A stretch of 64,000 nt of DNA from Pseudomonas sp. BN102 (GCF_029871245.1 NZ_SSON01000025.1:1-64000); one strand, 5' to 3'. Counted from the first letter of the stretch, positions 42,652-52,772 are shown. Notes: generated by a model not told the origin, from the letters alone. Made by a program: numbers and translations.

Positions 42652-44877
42652 TCAGTTCTGCAGGATCTTCTGACCCTTGATGACGACGTTGCGGTTGGCC
42701 TTGATATCGATGGCGCCGGAACCGTCGATGGTGATGTTCTTGCCGCTGATGACGATGGTGCCGTCCTTCTTCATGGTGATGCTGGCCGAGCCCGTGGTCA
42801 GGGTGATGGAGTCGGCGGCGCTGAGGGAGAAGTTCTTGCCCACGTCCAGGCTGTCGTTCTGGCTGATCGAGGTGTCGCGGTTCTGGCCCACGCTGTGGGT
42901 TTCGTTCTTGCCGATTTCGGTAGTCTGGTTGCCGCCGATGCTGACGCTTTCGTTGTCGCCGACCTTTTCGGTGCGGTTGGCGCCGATGGTGATGGATTCG
43001 TTGCTGCCCACCTCTTCGGTGCGATTGCTGCCGATGTTGATGGTTTCGTTGCTGCCGACCTTTTCCGTGCGGTCGGCGCCGATGGTGATGGTCTCGTTGC
43101 TGCCGACATCCTCGGTGCGGTTGGCGCCTATGGTGATCTTTTCGTCGCTGCCGACCTTCTCGGTGCGGTTCACGCCGATGGTGATGGTCTCGTTGTTGCC
43201 GACCTTCTCGGTGCGGTCCACGCCTATGGTGATGGTCTCGTTGTTGTCGACCGTCTCGGTGCGGTCGTGCTTGACGTGGACGGTCTCGTCGTTGTCGATG
43301 GTCTTGGTGCGGTCGTGGCCGACCCAGTGGGTCTCGTCGTTCTCGACTTCGATGTCCTGGTTCTTCTCCGCGTGGATGAACAGTTGCTCCGCGCCTTTCT
43401 TGTCTTCCATGCGGATTTCGTTGAAGTTGGCCGGGCTGCCGCCCTTGCTGGAACGGCTCTTCACGCCGCTCTGGGTGGCATTGGCGGGCAGCTCGTAGGG
43501 CACGGTCTGCTCGGCGTTGTAGACCCGGCCGGTGATGATCGGCCGGTCCGGGTCGCCTTCGAGGAAGCTGACGATGACTTCCTGGCCGATGCGCGGGATC
43601 TGCACCGAGCCCCAGTTCTTGCCGGCCCAGGCCTGGGACACGCGCATCCAGCAGGAGCTGTTCTCGTTGGACTGGTCGTGGCGGTCCCAGTAGAAATGCA
43701 CCTTCACTCGGCCGTACTGGTCGGTCCAGATTTCTTCGCCGCCGGGGCCGACCACCAGGGCGGTCTGCGGGCCCTGGACGATGGGCTGCGGGGTCAGCGG
43801 CAGCGGTCGGAAGGTCTGGCCGGTGTCCAGGCAGTCGAGGTCGCTCTCGTACTGCAGCATGCCTTCCATGCGGCCCGACTCGTAGCCTTCCTGGGTGATG
43901 CGGTAGCGCGCGCCCACCACCAGGTATTCGCGATTCTGGTCGTCGCGCGGGTAGTTGGTCAGCTTGAACAGGTGGCCGGACCCCAGGCCGCGCGCCTTGC
44001 CCCTTAGTTGCACGCGTTCGAACCGGGCCTGGATGGCCTCGATGCGGGTGCGGGCGTAGTGCTCGCCGTCCTTGCTCTGCACGTACTCGCCCGGGTAGTC
44101 GTAGAGCGGATAGTCGCCCTGGGCATGGCTGCGCGACACGCTGGAGCGGACTTCCAGGCGCGCGCCGGGCCGCTGGAAGTCATAGTCGTTGAGGGCCAGG
44201 GAACCGGGCTGGACTTCCCGGGCCAGGTTCCAGTCGAAGAAATGGTCGCGTTCGCGCTGCTCGTCCGTGGGCGGGTAGTAGGGCACGCTGGCGTAGTCGC
44301 CCACCGTCGAGTGCGCGCCGTAGGCGTCGGCCAGCACCAGGACATGACGGTTTTTCTCGTGGCGGAAGTAGTAGTAGATGCCTTCCTGCTCCATCAGCCG
44401 GCTGACGAAATCGAAGCTGGTCTCGCGGTACTGCACGCAGTATTCCCACTCGCGGTAGGTCTGGCTCAGGGAGTCTTCGAAGTCGGAGAAGCCGAGGTCG
44501 CGGAACACCTGCTTGATGATGTCCGGCACATTGCGGTTCTGGAAAATCCGGCAGTCGGAGGTGCGGCTGAGCAGCCACAGCCAGGGCCGCAGGCTGACCT
44601 GATAACCGGCGAACTGGCCGTTGCCGGCGCCCTGGCTGCAGCGGCTGACGATGCCGTGGAAGTAGCGCGTGCCGCCGTCGTGCAGCTCCAGCGCCAGGCT
44701 CATGGGCTTGCCCAGCAGTTGGTCGAACTTGACCGACGGGTCCTCGGATATCAGCTCCAGTTCGTACTGGAAGATCCGTCCGAGCTCCTCGCTGCCTCCC
44801 AGGCCTTGCAGGACCAGCACGTTCTCCCCGAGCGGGCTGCTGACCTGTACCAGGCGCGTGTTCTGTGTGATCGCCAT
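42652..44877 (-). CDS. vgrG: VgrG spike protein with repeat-rich C-terminus
   Basis: T6SS spike trimer subunit of 741 residues. Residues about 1-370 are the gp27-like base (NTRLVQVSSPLGENVLVLQG; IFQNRNVPDIIKQVFRDLGF). Next is the gp5 OB-fold (GGEEIWTDQYGRVKVHFYWD, NENSSCWMRVSQAWAGKNWG) and then a beta-helix needle. The needle contains about nine to ten 16-residue repeats of the type RTEKVGNNETITIG, followed by a DUF2345-like end with SITLTTGSASITMKKDGTI. It starts 17 bases after clpV. It carries no extra toxin domain; cargo is supplied by the DUF4150 tip downstream, as for VgrG1b of P. aeruginosa. Confidence 0.94.
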   Translation of the reverse strand: MAITQNTRLVQVSSPLGENVLVLQGLGGSEELGRIFQYELELISEDPSVKFDQLLGKPMSLALELHDGGTRYFHGIVSRCSQGAGNGQFAGYQVSLRPWLWLLSRTSDCRIFQNRNVPDIIKQVFRDLGFSDFEDSLSQTYREWEYCVQYRETSFDFVSRLMEQEGIYYYFRHEKNRHVLVLADAYGAHSTVGDYASVPYYPPTDEQRERDHFFDWNLAREVQPGSLALNDYDFQRPGARLEVRSSVSRSHAQGDYPLYDYPGEYVQSKDGEHYARTRIEAIQARFERVQLRGKARGLGSGHLFKLTNYPRDDQNREYLVVGARYRITQEGYESGRMEGMLQYESDLDCLDTGQTFRPLPLTPQPIVQGPQTALVVGPGGEEIWTDQYGRVKVHFYWDRHDQSNENSSCWMRVSQAWAGKNWGSVQIPRIGQEVIVSFLEGDPDRPIITGRVYNAEQTVPYELPANATQSGVKSRSSKGGSPANFNEIRMEDKKGAEQLFIHAEKNQDIEVENDETHWVGHDRTKTIDNDETVHVKHDRTETVDNNETITIGVDRTEKVGNNETITIGVNRTEKVGSDEKITIGANRTEDVGSNETITIGADRTEKVGSNETINIGSNRTEEVGSNESITIGANRTEKVGDNESVSIGGNQTTEIGKNETHSVGQNRDTSISQNDSLDVGKNFSLSAADSITLTTGSASITMKKDGTIVISGKNITIDGSGAIDIKANRNVVIKGQKILQN
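42870..43330 (-). repeat. 48-base tandem repeat array inside vgrG
   Basis: About nine to ten tandem units of 48 bases (16 codons) encode the needle repeats; adjacent units such as those at 42971 and 43019 are in exact register. Central units are most alike and outer units diverge, a pattern expected of unequal crossing-over or slippage. Confidence 0.85.
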
Positions 44878-44894
44878 CGATACTCAGGCCTCGC

Positions 44895-47666
44895 TCAAAG
44901 CGCCGTGTTCGAAATTCCCTGGCTCGGAGTCTCCACCCTCGAAGCCCCACGTTCGAAGTCCCCACGCACGAAATCATAGTGCAGCGCGTTGTCGCGACAG
45001 CCGATATGCACCCCGGCCAGCGGCCGGCCCTCCAGCATGCGGCTGAGGAATTCCCGGCTGAGGTCGGGCAGCAGTGTGTTGGTGAGGATGGCGTCGATCA
45101 CCCGGCCGCCGCTTTCGGTCTCGGTGCAGCGCGAGACGATCAGGTCCACCACGTCCGGGTCGTAGGCGAACGGCACCTTGTGGCTGGCCTCGACGCGGCG
45201 CTTGATCCGCTCCAGTTGCAGGGCCGTGATGCTTTTCAGCATCGCGTCGCTGAGCGGGTAATACGGGATGGTCACCAGGCGGCCGAGCAGCGCCGCTGGG
45301 AACACCTTGAGCAGCGGTTCGCGCAGAGCCTTGGCGATGCCCTCGGGATCGGGCATCAGCTCCGGGTCGCTGCACAGGCTGGAAATCAGGTCGGTGCCGG
45401 CGTTGGTGGTGAGCAGGATGAGGGTGTTCTTGAAGTCGATCAGGCGGCCTTCGCCGTCTTCCATCAGGCCCTTGTCGAATACCTGGAAGAAGAGTTCATG
45501 GACATCCGGGTGCGCCTTCTCCACCTCGTCCAGCAGCACCACGCTGTAGGGCTTGCGCCGAACCGCCTCGGTCAGCACGCCGCCTTCGCCGTAGCCGACA
45601 TAGCCGGGCGGCGCGCCCTTGAGGGTGGACACGGTGTGCGCTTCCTGGAACTCGCTCATGTTGATGGTGATGACGTTCTGGTCGCCGCCGTACAAGGCTT
45701 CGGCCAGGGCCAGGGCGGTTTCCGTCTTGCCGACGCCGGAGGTGCCGGCGAGGAGGAACACGCCGATCGGCTTGCTCGGGTTGTCGAGGCCGGCGCGGGA
45801 AGTCTGGATGCGCCGGGCGATCATCTCCAGGGCGTGATCCTGGCCGATGATGCGCTTCTTCAGCTGCTGGCCGAGGTTCAGCACGGTCTCGATCTCGTTG
45901 CGCGCCATGCGCCCGACGGGAATGCCGGTCCAGTCCGCCACCACCGAGGCCACGGCCTGGTAGTCCACGCTCGGCAGGATCAGCGGTGACTCGCCCTGCA
46001 GGGCGCCCAGCTGCCCCTGCAATTGGCCGAGACGTTCGCGCAGGGCCTGTCGCTCGGAGTCATCGAGACGGTCGGAAGGCGCTTGCGGGTTGACCTGGCC
46101 CGTGTCGTCCAGGCTTTCTGCCGCGCCGCGCAGTCTGGCGCGCACGGTGAGTAGTTCGTCGACCAGGGTTTTCTCTTCGCTCCAGCGGGCTTCCAGGGCA
46201 GCCAGGCGTTCGCGTTCGGCGGCACGCGCCGCTTCGGCATCCGCCCGGCGTTTGCCGGTGTCGATACCGATGGCGTGTTCGCGCTCGATGATCGCCAACT
46301 CAGTGGTCAGGGCTTCGATGCGCCGGCGGCTGTCGTCCACTTCGGCGGGCACCGCGTGCAGGCTGATGGCGACCCGCGCGCAGGCGGTGTCGAGCAGGCT
46401 GACCGACTTGTCCGGCAACTGGCGCGCCGGGATGTAGCGGTGGGACAGCTTGACCGCCGCCTCCAGCGCCTCGTCGAGGATCTGCACCTTGTGGTGCTGC
46501 TCCATGGTCGAGGCGACGCCGCGCATCATCAGCATGGCCTTCTGCTCGGAGGGTTCGTCCACCTGGACGACCTGGAAGCGCCGGGTCAGCGCCGGGTCCT
46601 TCTCGATGTGCTTCTTGTATTCCGCCCAGGTGGTGGCGGCTACTGTGCGCAGGGTGCCGCGGGCCAGCGCCGGTTTCAGCAGGTTGGCGGCGTCCCCGGT
46701 GCCCGCCGCACCGCCCGCGCCGACCAGGGTGTGGGCTTCGTCGATGAACAGGATGATCGGCCTGGGTGAGCTCTGGACGTCTTCGATGACTTGGCGAAGG
46801 CGCTGCTCGAACTCGCCTTTCATGCTCGCGCCGGCCTGCAGCAGGCCGACGTCCAGGCTGCGCAGCTCGACGTCCTTGAGGGCCGGCGGCACATCGCCGG
46901 CGACGATGCGCAGGGCGAAGCCTTCCACCACCGCCGTTTTGCCGACCCCGGCCTCGCCGGTGAGGATGGGGTTGTTCTGCCGGCGGCGCATGAGGATATC
47001 CACCAGTTGGCGGATCTCCTCGTCGCGGCCGACTATGGGGTCGAGCTTGCCGCCGCGGGCCTGCTCGGTGAGGTCGACGGTGAAGCGCTTGAGCGCTTCC
47101 TGCTTGCCCAGCGCGCTGGGGGCCAGGGCGCCGCTGGCCTCGCCGGGCGCGGCGGCGGTATTGAAACCATCGGTGGGGGCAAGGCCGTTTTCCGGCGAGT
47201 TGCCGACGTACTCGTCGAAACGCTCGGTCAGGGTCTCCACCTTGACCTTGTCGAACTCACGGGAGATCGCCAGCAGGGCATGGCGCAGGCTGGGTGTCTT
47301 GAGGAGGCCGACGATCAGGTAGCCGGTGCGCACCTGGCTCTCGCCGAACATCAGGCTGCCGTAGACCCAGGCGCGCTCGACCGCTTCCTCGACATGGGAG
47401 GACAGGTCGGTGATGGAGGTCGAACCGCGCGGCAGGCGGTCGAGCGCATCGCTCATGTCCTTGGCCAGGCGGGCCGGCTCCACATCGAACTGGCGGATCA
47501 GTTGATGCAGGTCCGAGTCCGGCAATTGGAGTATCTGGTGCAGCCAGTGCACCAACTCGACATAGGGATTGCCGCGCAGCTTGCAGAACACCGTGGCGGA
47601 TTCGATGGCCCTGTAGGCGAGGCCGTTCAACTTGCCGAATAGTGCGGCGCGACTGATTTCGCTCAT
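44895..47666 (-). CDS. clpV: ClpV (TssH) AAA+ ATPase of T6SS
   Basis: Cytoplasmic AAA+ disaggregase of 923 residues that dismantles contracted TssB/C sheaths. The N-terminal helical domain (about 1-155) binds the sheath. Walker A of ring 1 is GEAGVGKT (237-244) with ILFIDEAH. A coiled-coil middle region follows, then ring 2 with GTSGVGKT, VVLLDEVEKAHPDV and a C-terminal domain. The ATG at 47666 overlaps the tssG stop by ATGA; an open frame to 48062 upstream is not real. Gene order tssG-clpV-vgrG equals the H1-T6SS arrangement. Confidence 0.96.
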   Translation of the reverse strand: MSEISRAALFGKLNGLAYRAIESATVFCKLRGNPYVELVHWLHQILQLPDSDLHQLIRQFDVEPARLAKDMSDALDRLPRGSTSITDLSSHVEEAVERAWVYGSLMFGESQVRTGYLIVGLLKTPSLRHALLAISREFDKVKVETLTERFDEYVGNSPENGLAPTDGFNTAAAPGEASGALAPSALGKQEALKRFTVDLTEQARGGKLDPIVGRDEEIRQLVDILMRRRQNNPILTGEAGVGKTAVVEGFALRIVAGDVPPALKDVELRSLDVGLLQAGASMKGEFEQRLRQVIEDVQSSPRPIILFIDEAHTLVGAGGAAGTGDAANLLKPALARGTLRTVAATTWAEYKKHIEKDPALTRRFQVVQVDEPSEQKAMLMMRGVASTMEQHHKVQILDEALEAAVKLSHRYIPARQLPDKSVSLLDTACARVAISLHAVPAEVDDSRRRIEALTTELAIIEREHAIGIDTGKRRADAEAARAAERERLAALEARWSEEKTLVDELLTVRARLRGAAESLDDTGQVNPQAPSDRLDDSERQALRERLGQLQGQLGALQGESPLILPSVDYQAVASVVADWTGIPVGRMARNEIETVLNLGQQLKKRIIGQDHALEMIARRIQTSRAGLDNPSKPIGVFLLAGTSGVGKTETALALAEALYGGDQNVITINMSEFQEAHTVSTLKGAPPGYVGYGEGGVLTEAVRRKPYSVVLLDEVEKAHPDVHELFFQVFDKGLMEDGEGRLIDFKNTLILLTTNAGTDLISSLCSDPELMPDPEGIAKALREPLLKVFPAALLGRLVTIPYYPLSDAMLKSITALQLERIKRRVEASHKVPFAYDPDVVDLIVSRCTETESGGRVIDAILTNTLLPDLSREFLSRMLEGRPLAGVHIGCRDNALHYDFVRGDFERGASRVETPSQGISNTAL

Positions 47667-48712
47667 CTTCCTGTCTCCTCGGTCCTTGGGGTGGAGGGGC
47701 TTTCCATCGCGTAGTGGCGGGCCAGCAGCAGGTCCGCGGGGTCCTTGTCCGGTGTGCCCAGCCAGGTGTTGAAGCCGAGCCGGTCGCCGCCATCCAGGTT
47801 CATTCGCGGCACGTCCGCCTGGCGCAGCACCAGGTTCACGTCCCAGTCCAGTTCCTCGCCCTGGTATTCCGCGACCCAGGCGGCGAGCTCGCCGAACAGT
47901 TCGCCGCCGGGCAGCAGGCGCTGGTATTGCGACAGGTCCAGCGGACCCAGGCGGATCAGGAACTTGTGCTGGCGATCCCAGACGTGGCTGCCCAGGCAGA
48001 GGTCTGCGCCGAGGGTGCTGGCGCTGTGGCCGAGGCGGCTGCATTCGGGCAGTTCCAGCCACTGGCCGACGTATTCCTCGATGCTTACCGGCAGTTCGAA
48101 GTAGCTGGCGAGGATAGTGCGCAGGCCGTCCGGGTAGCGTGTCTGCGCCGCCAGGTGGCCGGTGTAGTGGTAGCGCGCGCTGTCGGCGATCGGTCCCTGG
48201 CCGAGCAGGCTTTGCATGCCGCGGCCGGAGAGCGCGCCCAGGCGCGCGGCCCAGTAGTCGTCATCCGGCCGGTCGTGGCTGACCGTCGGCCGCGATTCGG
48301 CCCAGGCGCGGTAGAACAGGGTGAGCAGGCGATGGTTGAACACATCGAGGAAGCGCTTGAAGGTGCCGTCATTGTGGTGGCGCAGACGCTCGCGGGCATA
48401 TTCGGTCAGGTGCAGGGGCAACGGCCCGTTCGGCCCGGTCAGGCCGAAAAAGAACTGGTCGAGGCGTGGCGGGTGGCCTTCCTCGCCGGCCTGGACGGCG
48501 GCCAGGGTCGAGGGAGCGAAGCCGCAGTCTGGCCGCTGGCCGAGGCGCAGCGGGTCTTCGCCCAGGCGCAGCGAACGGCCGATGCGCGGGCGCTTCGGCA
48601 ACTCGCACTCGACGCGTCGCAGCGCCTGGAAGAAGTCGTAGTCCCAGGGCTCGGCCGCCATCGCGGCAAGGGTATTCACAGGGTCGGACGGCGTCCGGGG
48701 TTCCCCGGCCAT
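47663..48712 (-). CDS. tssG: T6SS baseplate protein TssG
   Basis: Baseplate wedge protein of 349 residues. Typical opening WDYDFFQALRRVECEL and the family segments RLDQFFFGLTGPNGPLPLHL and LGSHVWDRQHKFLIRLGPLD are present. ATG 48712 overlaps the tssF end by 37 bases, and its TGA overlaps the clpV ATG. The gene lies between tssF and clpV as in most T6SS operons. TssG pairs with two TssF and one TssE copy in the wedge. Confidence 0.95.
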   Translation of the reverse strand: MAGEPRTPSDPVNTLAAMAAEPWDYDFFQALRRVECELPKRPRIGRSLRLGEDPLRLGQRPDCGFAPSTLAAVQAGEEGHPPRLDQFFFGLTGPNGPLPLHLTEYARERLRHHNDGTFKRFLDVFNHRLLTLFYRAWAESRPTVSHDRPDDDYWAARLGALSGRGMQSLLGQGPIADSARYHYTGHLAAQTRYPDGLRTILASYFELPVSIEEYVGQWLELPECSRLGHSASTLGADLCLGSHVWDRQHKFLIRLGPLDLSQYQRLLPGGELFGELAAWVAEYQGEELDWDVNLVLRQADVPRMNLDGGDRLGFNTWLGTPDKDPADLLLARHYAMESPSTPRTEETGR

Positions 48713-50535
48713 CGCATCACCTCGCCTCGTTCCGTGGTGCGCAGCACCGTTTCGGTAAAACTGTTGATCGACACATAGCGGGTCAGGAAACGCTCGAACA
48801 CGCTGCCGAGGAGGAATACCCCGGTGCCGCGAAAGGCGTTCTCGTCGAACTCCAGGCTGATTTCCAGGCCGCGGCCGAAAACGATCGGCCCCGGCATCGG
48901 CAGGCGCCGGGTGCAGGGCCGGCTGCGCACCTCGCACAGGCCCTCGATTTGCAATTGCACCGCCGGGTCGCCAGGGTCACCGTACAGGCGCAGCAGTTCG
49001 CGCAGGGCCGCCGCGCCCTGGCCCTGCTCGGTCAGCGACAGGTAGTTCAACGACAGCTGGCTGATCAGGCGCCAGGCGCTGGCATCGTGGGCGCGGCTGG
49101 CGCGTGGCCGGCTCGGCCCGGCCAGGCAGCGCACGGCCAGCACGGGTGCACTGTCTTCCAGGGTGAAGTCGCTCTTCGCCGTGCCCACCGGCATCAGCAG
49201 CGGCAGGTCGCGGTTGGTGCACAGGGCCTTGACGCCCAGTTGGCGCAGGTCATGGCGATAGGGCGCCTGGTTGGCGTCCACCAGGGACACGAAGGTTTCG
49301 CTACCGACGTAGCTGGCGCGCGGCCCGCTGCGCCGACGCTGGCTGGACAGCCGGCGCGGTTCGCGGCGGACGATGTAGTAGGCCTGTTCGCGGCCGTAGC
49401 GGGCCGGGTCGCGCACCGCATAGAAAGGCTGGAACGGCTGCTCCGGGCCGCTGCCGTAGCCGGTGAGCTGTTGCAGCGAGTGGATCTCGAAGTCCAGGGG
49501 TCGGGTCCGGTCGGCGATCACATGGTGCTCGTGCACCCGTTCGGACAGGTGGATGCGGTCTGCGCGCCGGGGAAACAGGTTGACCGCAGGGGTGCAGAAG
49601 AGCACGAACTGCTCGACGCCCACCGTGCCTTCCAGGGTCGGGTCCAGCTGTTCGAACAGAACGATCAGCTCCAGTTCCTGGCCGGTGCAGCGGTGCACTG
49701 CCGGGCCCAGCCCGGAGATTTCCGCGAACAGGTAGCGCTGGGGCAGGGCGAAATACTCCTGCAGTAGCCGGTAGCCCTGGAAGGCCCGTGGCACCACGGG
49801 CAGCAGCGCATCCTCGTCGTCCAGTCCGCGGGGCCGCAGGGCGTTCAGCGGCAGGCGTTCCACCCAGTCCTCCTGCGGACTCTTCACGAACAGCGCGCAG
49901 GCCTTGCCGAACAATTGCTCATAGAGGCGGAAGGGCTGCTCGTCGGCGCCATGCAGGTAGAACGGCAGGCTGTCCAGGCCAAGTCTGTTGAAAGGCAGCC
50001 CGGCCCCGGTACGCAACCGCAGGCGCAAGCCCGCCTTGGCGCGCGGCTCGCTGGCGGCCAGGCGTCCGAGGGTTGCCGCCGGGTTGCCGAAATACTCGGC
50101 GCGGGCGACTTCCAGGGGCCAGAGGGTGACCGGGTGGGCGGTGCGGTACTCGCAGGCGGTCTGCTCCTCAACGCCGAGCAGCCCGCGCAGCGCCGAGTCG
50201 CGCTTGACCGTGAAGCCGCCGGTCAGCGAGCCCTCGTTGGGATCGGCCTGGAGCTGCACCACCACCATGGACGGGGTGGGCGCCAGGTAATGCGGGTAGG
50301 CGATTTCCAGCAGGTTATGGGTGAAGGTCGGGTATTCAGCGTCCAGCTTCAATTGCACCCGCGCGGTCAGGTAAGCGAAGCCTTCCAGCAGGCGTTCGAC
50401 ATAGGGGTCGGCGCAGTCGATGCCGGCCAGGCTCAGGCGGCCGGCGATCTTCGGGTACTCGCTGGCGAACTCCGCCGCGCTTTCGCGGATGTGCAGCAGT
50501 TCCTGGTTGTAGTAGTCCAGCAGGCGCGGGTTCAT
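48676..50535 (-). CDS. tssF: T6SS baseplate protein TssF
   Basis: Baseplate protein of 619 residues, the normal size. It opens with [20 protein letters not shown] and carries the family features [20 protein letters not shown] and [17 protein letters not shown]. The ATG overlaps the tssE stop by ATGA, and its 3' end overlaps tssG. No unusual features. Confidence 0.96.
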   Translation of the reverse strand: MNPRLLDYYNQELLHIRESAAEFASEYPKIAGRLSLAGIDCADPYVERLLEGFAYLTARVQLKLDAEYPTFTHNLLEIAYPHYLAPTPSMVVVQLQADPNEGSLTGGFTVKRDSALRGLLGVEEQTACEYRTAHPVTLWPLEVARAEYFGNPAATLGRLAASEPRAKAGLRLRLRTGAGLPFNRLGLDSLPFYLHGADEQPFRLYEQLFGKACALFVKSPQEDWVERLPLNALRPRGLDDEDALLPVVPRAFQGYRLLQEYFALPQRYLFAEISGLGPAVHRCTGQELELIVLFEQLDPTLEGTVGVEQFVLFCTPAVNLFPRRADRIHLSERVHEHHVIADRTRPLDFEIHSLQQLTGYGSGPEQPFQPFYAVRDPARYGREQAYYIVRREPRRLSSQRRRSGPRASYVGSETFVSLVDANQAPYRHDLRQLGVKALCTNRDLPLLMPVGTAKSDFTLEDSAPVLAVRCLAGPSRPRASRAHDASAWRLISQLSLNYLSLTEQGQGAAALRELLRLYGDPGDPAVQLQIEGLCEVRSRPCTRRLPMPGPIVFGRGLEISLEFDENAFRGTGVFLLGSVFERFLTRYVSINSFTETVLRTTERGEVMRWPGNPGRRPTL

Positions 50536-51047
50536 CGCGGCCTCCGCTGCTGCTCGGCCGGCACCACGCGCACATGGCCGGTCTCGAGGTCGAGGTTGGT
50601 GGTGAGCAGCATGCGCAGGGGCACCGGCTCGGCCCAGAGATCTCCCTCGATCTCGAAGCTCAGGGCGTTGTGGTCCATTTCCTCGGGGCGCAGTTGAGCG
50701 CGCACTTTCAGCGAGCCGCGCAGGATGCGCGGCTCATAGGCGGCGATGGTGTCGGCGAGAAGCGCTTCCACCGCCTGCACGTCAACGCTCGACGCGGTAT
50801 GTCCGGCCAGCGCCGGCAGGCCGTAGTTGAGCACCGAGCTGCCGGCCGCGATCTGCGCGCCGCTGTCTGGGTCGAACAGGGCGGTGGTGTTGAACAGCCA
50901 GGCCAAGTCCCGCAGAACCGATGCCTTGAGCTGGTTCAGCGACATGATCCGGCGGTCGGCGCTTTCCTTCGGATTGCCCGGTTCGTCGTCGGTCAGGCGG
51001 TCCAGCAAGGACGGCTGCAGGCGTTCCTGCGGAGTCAGTTCGGCCAT
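50532..51047 (-). CDS. tssE: T6SS gp25-like baseplate protein TssE
   Basis: Gp25-like sheath-initiation protein of 171 residues. Key stretches are [37 protein letters not shown] and [19 protein letters not shown], where the conserved EPRL-type motif appears as EPRI. One base separates it from tagJ and it overlaps tssF by ATGA. Confidence 0.95.
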   Translation of the reverse strand: MAELTPQERLQPSLLDRLTDDEPGNPKESADRRIMSLNQLKASVLRDLAWLFNTTALFDPDSGAQIAAGSSVLNYGLPALAGHTASSVDVQAVEALLADTIAAYEPRILRGSLKVRAQLRPEEMDHNALSFEIEGDLWAEPVPLRMLLTTNLDLETGHVRVVPAEQQRRPR

Positions 51048-51048
51048 C

Positions 51049-51834
51049 TCAATCGCTCACCGGGTCGAACTGCAGGCTGCGCAGCTCGAACAACGGGTAG
51101 TCGCCGTTATCGGTGGCGAACAGGCGCTGCCCGAGCGGGCGTTCGCCGTCGGCCCAGTCGGTCTTGCGCGCGAGACACGCGGCGGCGTCGCCCCGCGTCG
51201 GAGTTTCCGGGTAGCGGCTGGGGATCAGCGCGACCGTGTTGCCGCCGTTGACCAGGGTCAGCTCGGCCGGCAGCCAGACGAGGTCGCGCAGGTCTTCCGG
51301 CGTTTCGGTCTTGAGGCTGCGCAGGTTCTGCATCGGCAGCCAGGCGTAGCGGCCGTTGACTATCACTTCCAGCACCGGGCCGAGGCGCGGGTCAGCATCG
51401 GCGAACCAGGCGAAGGGTTCGCCGTTCGCCAGTCCGCTCACGCTGGGCGCCGCCTCGAAGGCCTGTTCACGCAGGCGGGCGGCGGCCTCGTCCTTGCCTT
51501 CGCCGTCGAGGTGCAGGGCCTGGACCAGCAGCGCGACCCAATCCGCCGGCTCGCCGAGCAGCACCGGGGTCAGCCGGCCGACGAACACCTCGGCACGCAG
51601 CGCCTCGCATTCCAGCGCGGCGCGGTAGATCTGCACCATCGCCAGGGCCTTGGCCTCCAGTTCGCCGGCCACCGTGAGCTGTTTCTGCGCCCGCGACCAT
51701 TGCCCCATGACGGCCAGCAACTGGAACAGGAAGACCCGCAGGTCGGCGTTGCCCGGCTGGCTGCGCACCTGCTCCTGGAGCGCGTTGAGGGCTTCGTCCA
51801 TGCGTCCGGCCCGTAGCAGTTCATCGGCATTCAT
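51049..51834 (-). CDS. tagJ: TagJ (ImpE-like) T6SS accessory protein
   Basis: A 261-residue accessory protein of the ImpE/TagJ family. The N-terminal part has TPR-like helices ([40 protein letters not shown]), and the C-terminal part is beta-rich ([20 protein letters not shown]). In P. aeruginosa TagJ binds the sheath protein TssB and is thought to help ClpV recycling. Its presence, directly before tssE, marks H1-type systems. GGAA lies before ATG 51834. Here it is separated from hcp by the Tae4 pair, unlike P. aeruginosa where hcp and tagJ adjoin. Confidence 0.9.
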   Translation of the reverse strand: MNADELLRAGRMDEALNALQEQVRSQPGNADLRVFLFQLLAVMGQWSRAQKQLTVAGELEAKALAMVQIYRAALECEALRAEVFVGRLTPVLLGEPADWVALLVQALHLDGEGKDEAAARLREQAFEAAPSVSGLANGEPFAWFADADPRLGPVLEVIVNGRYAWLPMQNLRSLKTETPEDLRDLVWLPAELTLVNGGNTVALIPSRYPETPTRGDAAACLARKTDWADGERPLGQRLFATDNGDYPLFELRSLQFDPVSD

Positions 51835-51897
51835 CGCAGCTTCCTTTCGTTGTCCGCCCGGTCGGTGTCGCCACCGCTCAGGCAGGGTCCAGGCAGA

Positions 51898-52344
51898 TCA
51901 GGGGCGGGTTTCGAATAGCCCGATGAAGACTTTTTCGTCCCACTGGAACGGCGGGCAGGCAGCCACCCGGCTGACCGCCTTCGAGGCTTCGAGGCCGTTG
52001 CCGTGGGTCCGGACCGCCTGGATTTCGGTGCGGCAGTCCTGGCTGTCGGGCACTTTTTCGCTGCTCTCCACCAGCAGCACGCGGTTCTCGCCCACCTGCC
52101 GCGTGCGCAGCCCGCCCTCGCGGTCGAGGTGGAACTGACAGGGCCATTTGAGTTGCAGGTCCAGGCCGGCCTGGCCGGGCTCCAGCAGCGCGCAGCGGCC
52201 GTCGTGTTCCTTCAGTGCCAATTGCCGTTCACCGATCCTGGCCTGGGTAGCGGTATCTGTGCCGGATGGGGCGCCGGATTGCGCGCAGGCGGGCAGGGCG
52301 ATGCACAGGGCGGTGCAGAGCAGGAGGTTGAGCGGGCGCTTCAT
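51898..52344 (-). CDS. lipoprotein, candidate immunity protein for the Tae4 effector
   Basis: A 148-residue exported protein with a lipoprotein signal peptide (MKRPLNLLLCTALCIALPAC, Cys20) and a mature part with four more cysteines (RCALLEPG; KWPCQFHL; DCRTEIQ; ACPPFQW). It should be anchored facing the periplasm, where Tae4 attacks the cell wall. Its ATG overlaps the tae4 stop by ATGA, the usual layout of effector-immunity pairs. The sequence appears beta-rich and does not look like the helical Tai4 proteins I know, so this may be a different immunity family. Immunity function is inferred from position. Confidence 0.72.
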   Translation of the reverse strand: MKRPLNLLLCTALCIALPACAQSGAPSGTDTATQARIGERQLALKEHDGRCALLEPGQAGLDLQLKWPCQFHLDREGGLRTRQVGENRVLLVESSEKVPDSQDCRTEIQAVRTHGNGLEASKAVSRVAACPPFQWDEKVFIGLFETRP

Positions 52345-52772
52345 GACAGCTCCCAGAACCAGACCTGGGCGGACAGGTTCGCCGGGTCGTCGTAGGTCTT
52401 GGTGAAGCCGCGGTTCCACAGGTCGATGTGGTCGCCCACTGCGCGGCTCTCGCCCTGGCGGGTGAAGCAGTCCTTGAAAAAGATGATCCCGGTCTTGCCG
52501 CTGAGGGTGCGCTTGGCCGCGGCACCGTCGGTGTAGATGGCCGGCCGCCCGAGGTGGCGCCGCCAGAGCCAGTTGGCGAGGGATTCGGCGCCACGGGCAT
52601 GGCCATGGCCGCACTTGGGTTCTGAGTAGGTGTTGCGGTCCACGTGAATGGTGCGCTCGGCATTCAGGGTGATGCTCATGCGGATCGCGCACTGGTTGTC
52701 CCAGCCTCCGTCGCAGGGGTGGTTCTCGCTCGGGTAGTTGTTCCAGAGGTTGATGAATGCCGGCGTTGCCAT
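52341..52772 (-). CDS. tae4: Tae4-type T6SS amidase effector
   Basis: Cell-wall amidase toxin of 143 residues. It has the NlpC/P60-like Tae4 signature: FINLWNNYPSENHPCDGG, catalytic Cys28 in DNQCAIRMSI, and catalytic His115 in VGDHIDLWN. An acidic residue near 128-129 (TKTYDDP) may complete the triad. There is no signal peptide, as expected for a secretion-apparatus cargo, and Hcp is encoded just upstream, so delivery through Hcp is likely. Tae4 enzymes cut the gamma-D-glutamyl-meso-diaminopimelate bond of donor peptide stems. ATG 52772 has GGGAG seven bases upstream. It lies between hcp and the immunity gene in the core operon. Confidence 0.9.
   Translation of the reverse strand: MATPAFINLWNNYPSENHPCDGGWDNQCAIRMSITLNAERTIHVDRNTYSEPKCGHGHARGAESLANWLWRRHLGRPAIYTDGAAAKRTLSGKTGIIFFKDCFTRQGESRAVGDHIDLWNRGFTKTYDDPANLSAQVWFWELS

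Noticed and set aside
42870-43330. CRISPR-like array
   Set aside because: The 48-base periodic units are in frame inside vgrG, with no spacers and no cas genes.
41287-44007. 906-residue ORF on the plus strand
   Set aside because: It lies antisense to vgrG, DUF6484 and DUF2169, and its sequence is composed of Val/Asp/Gly repeats mirrored from vgrG repeats. High GC makes such long antisense frames common.
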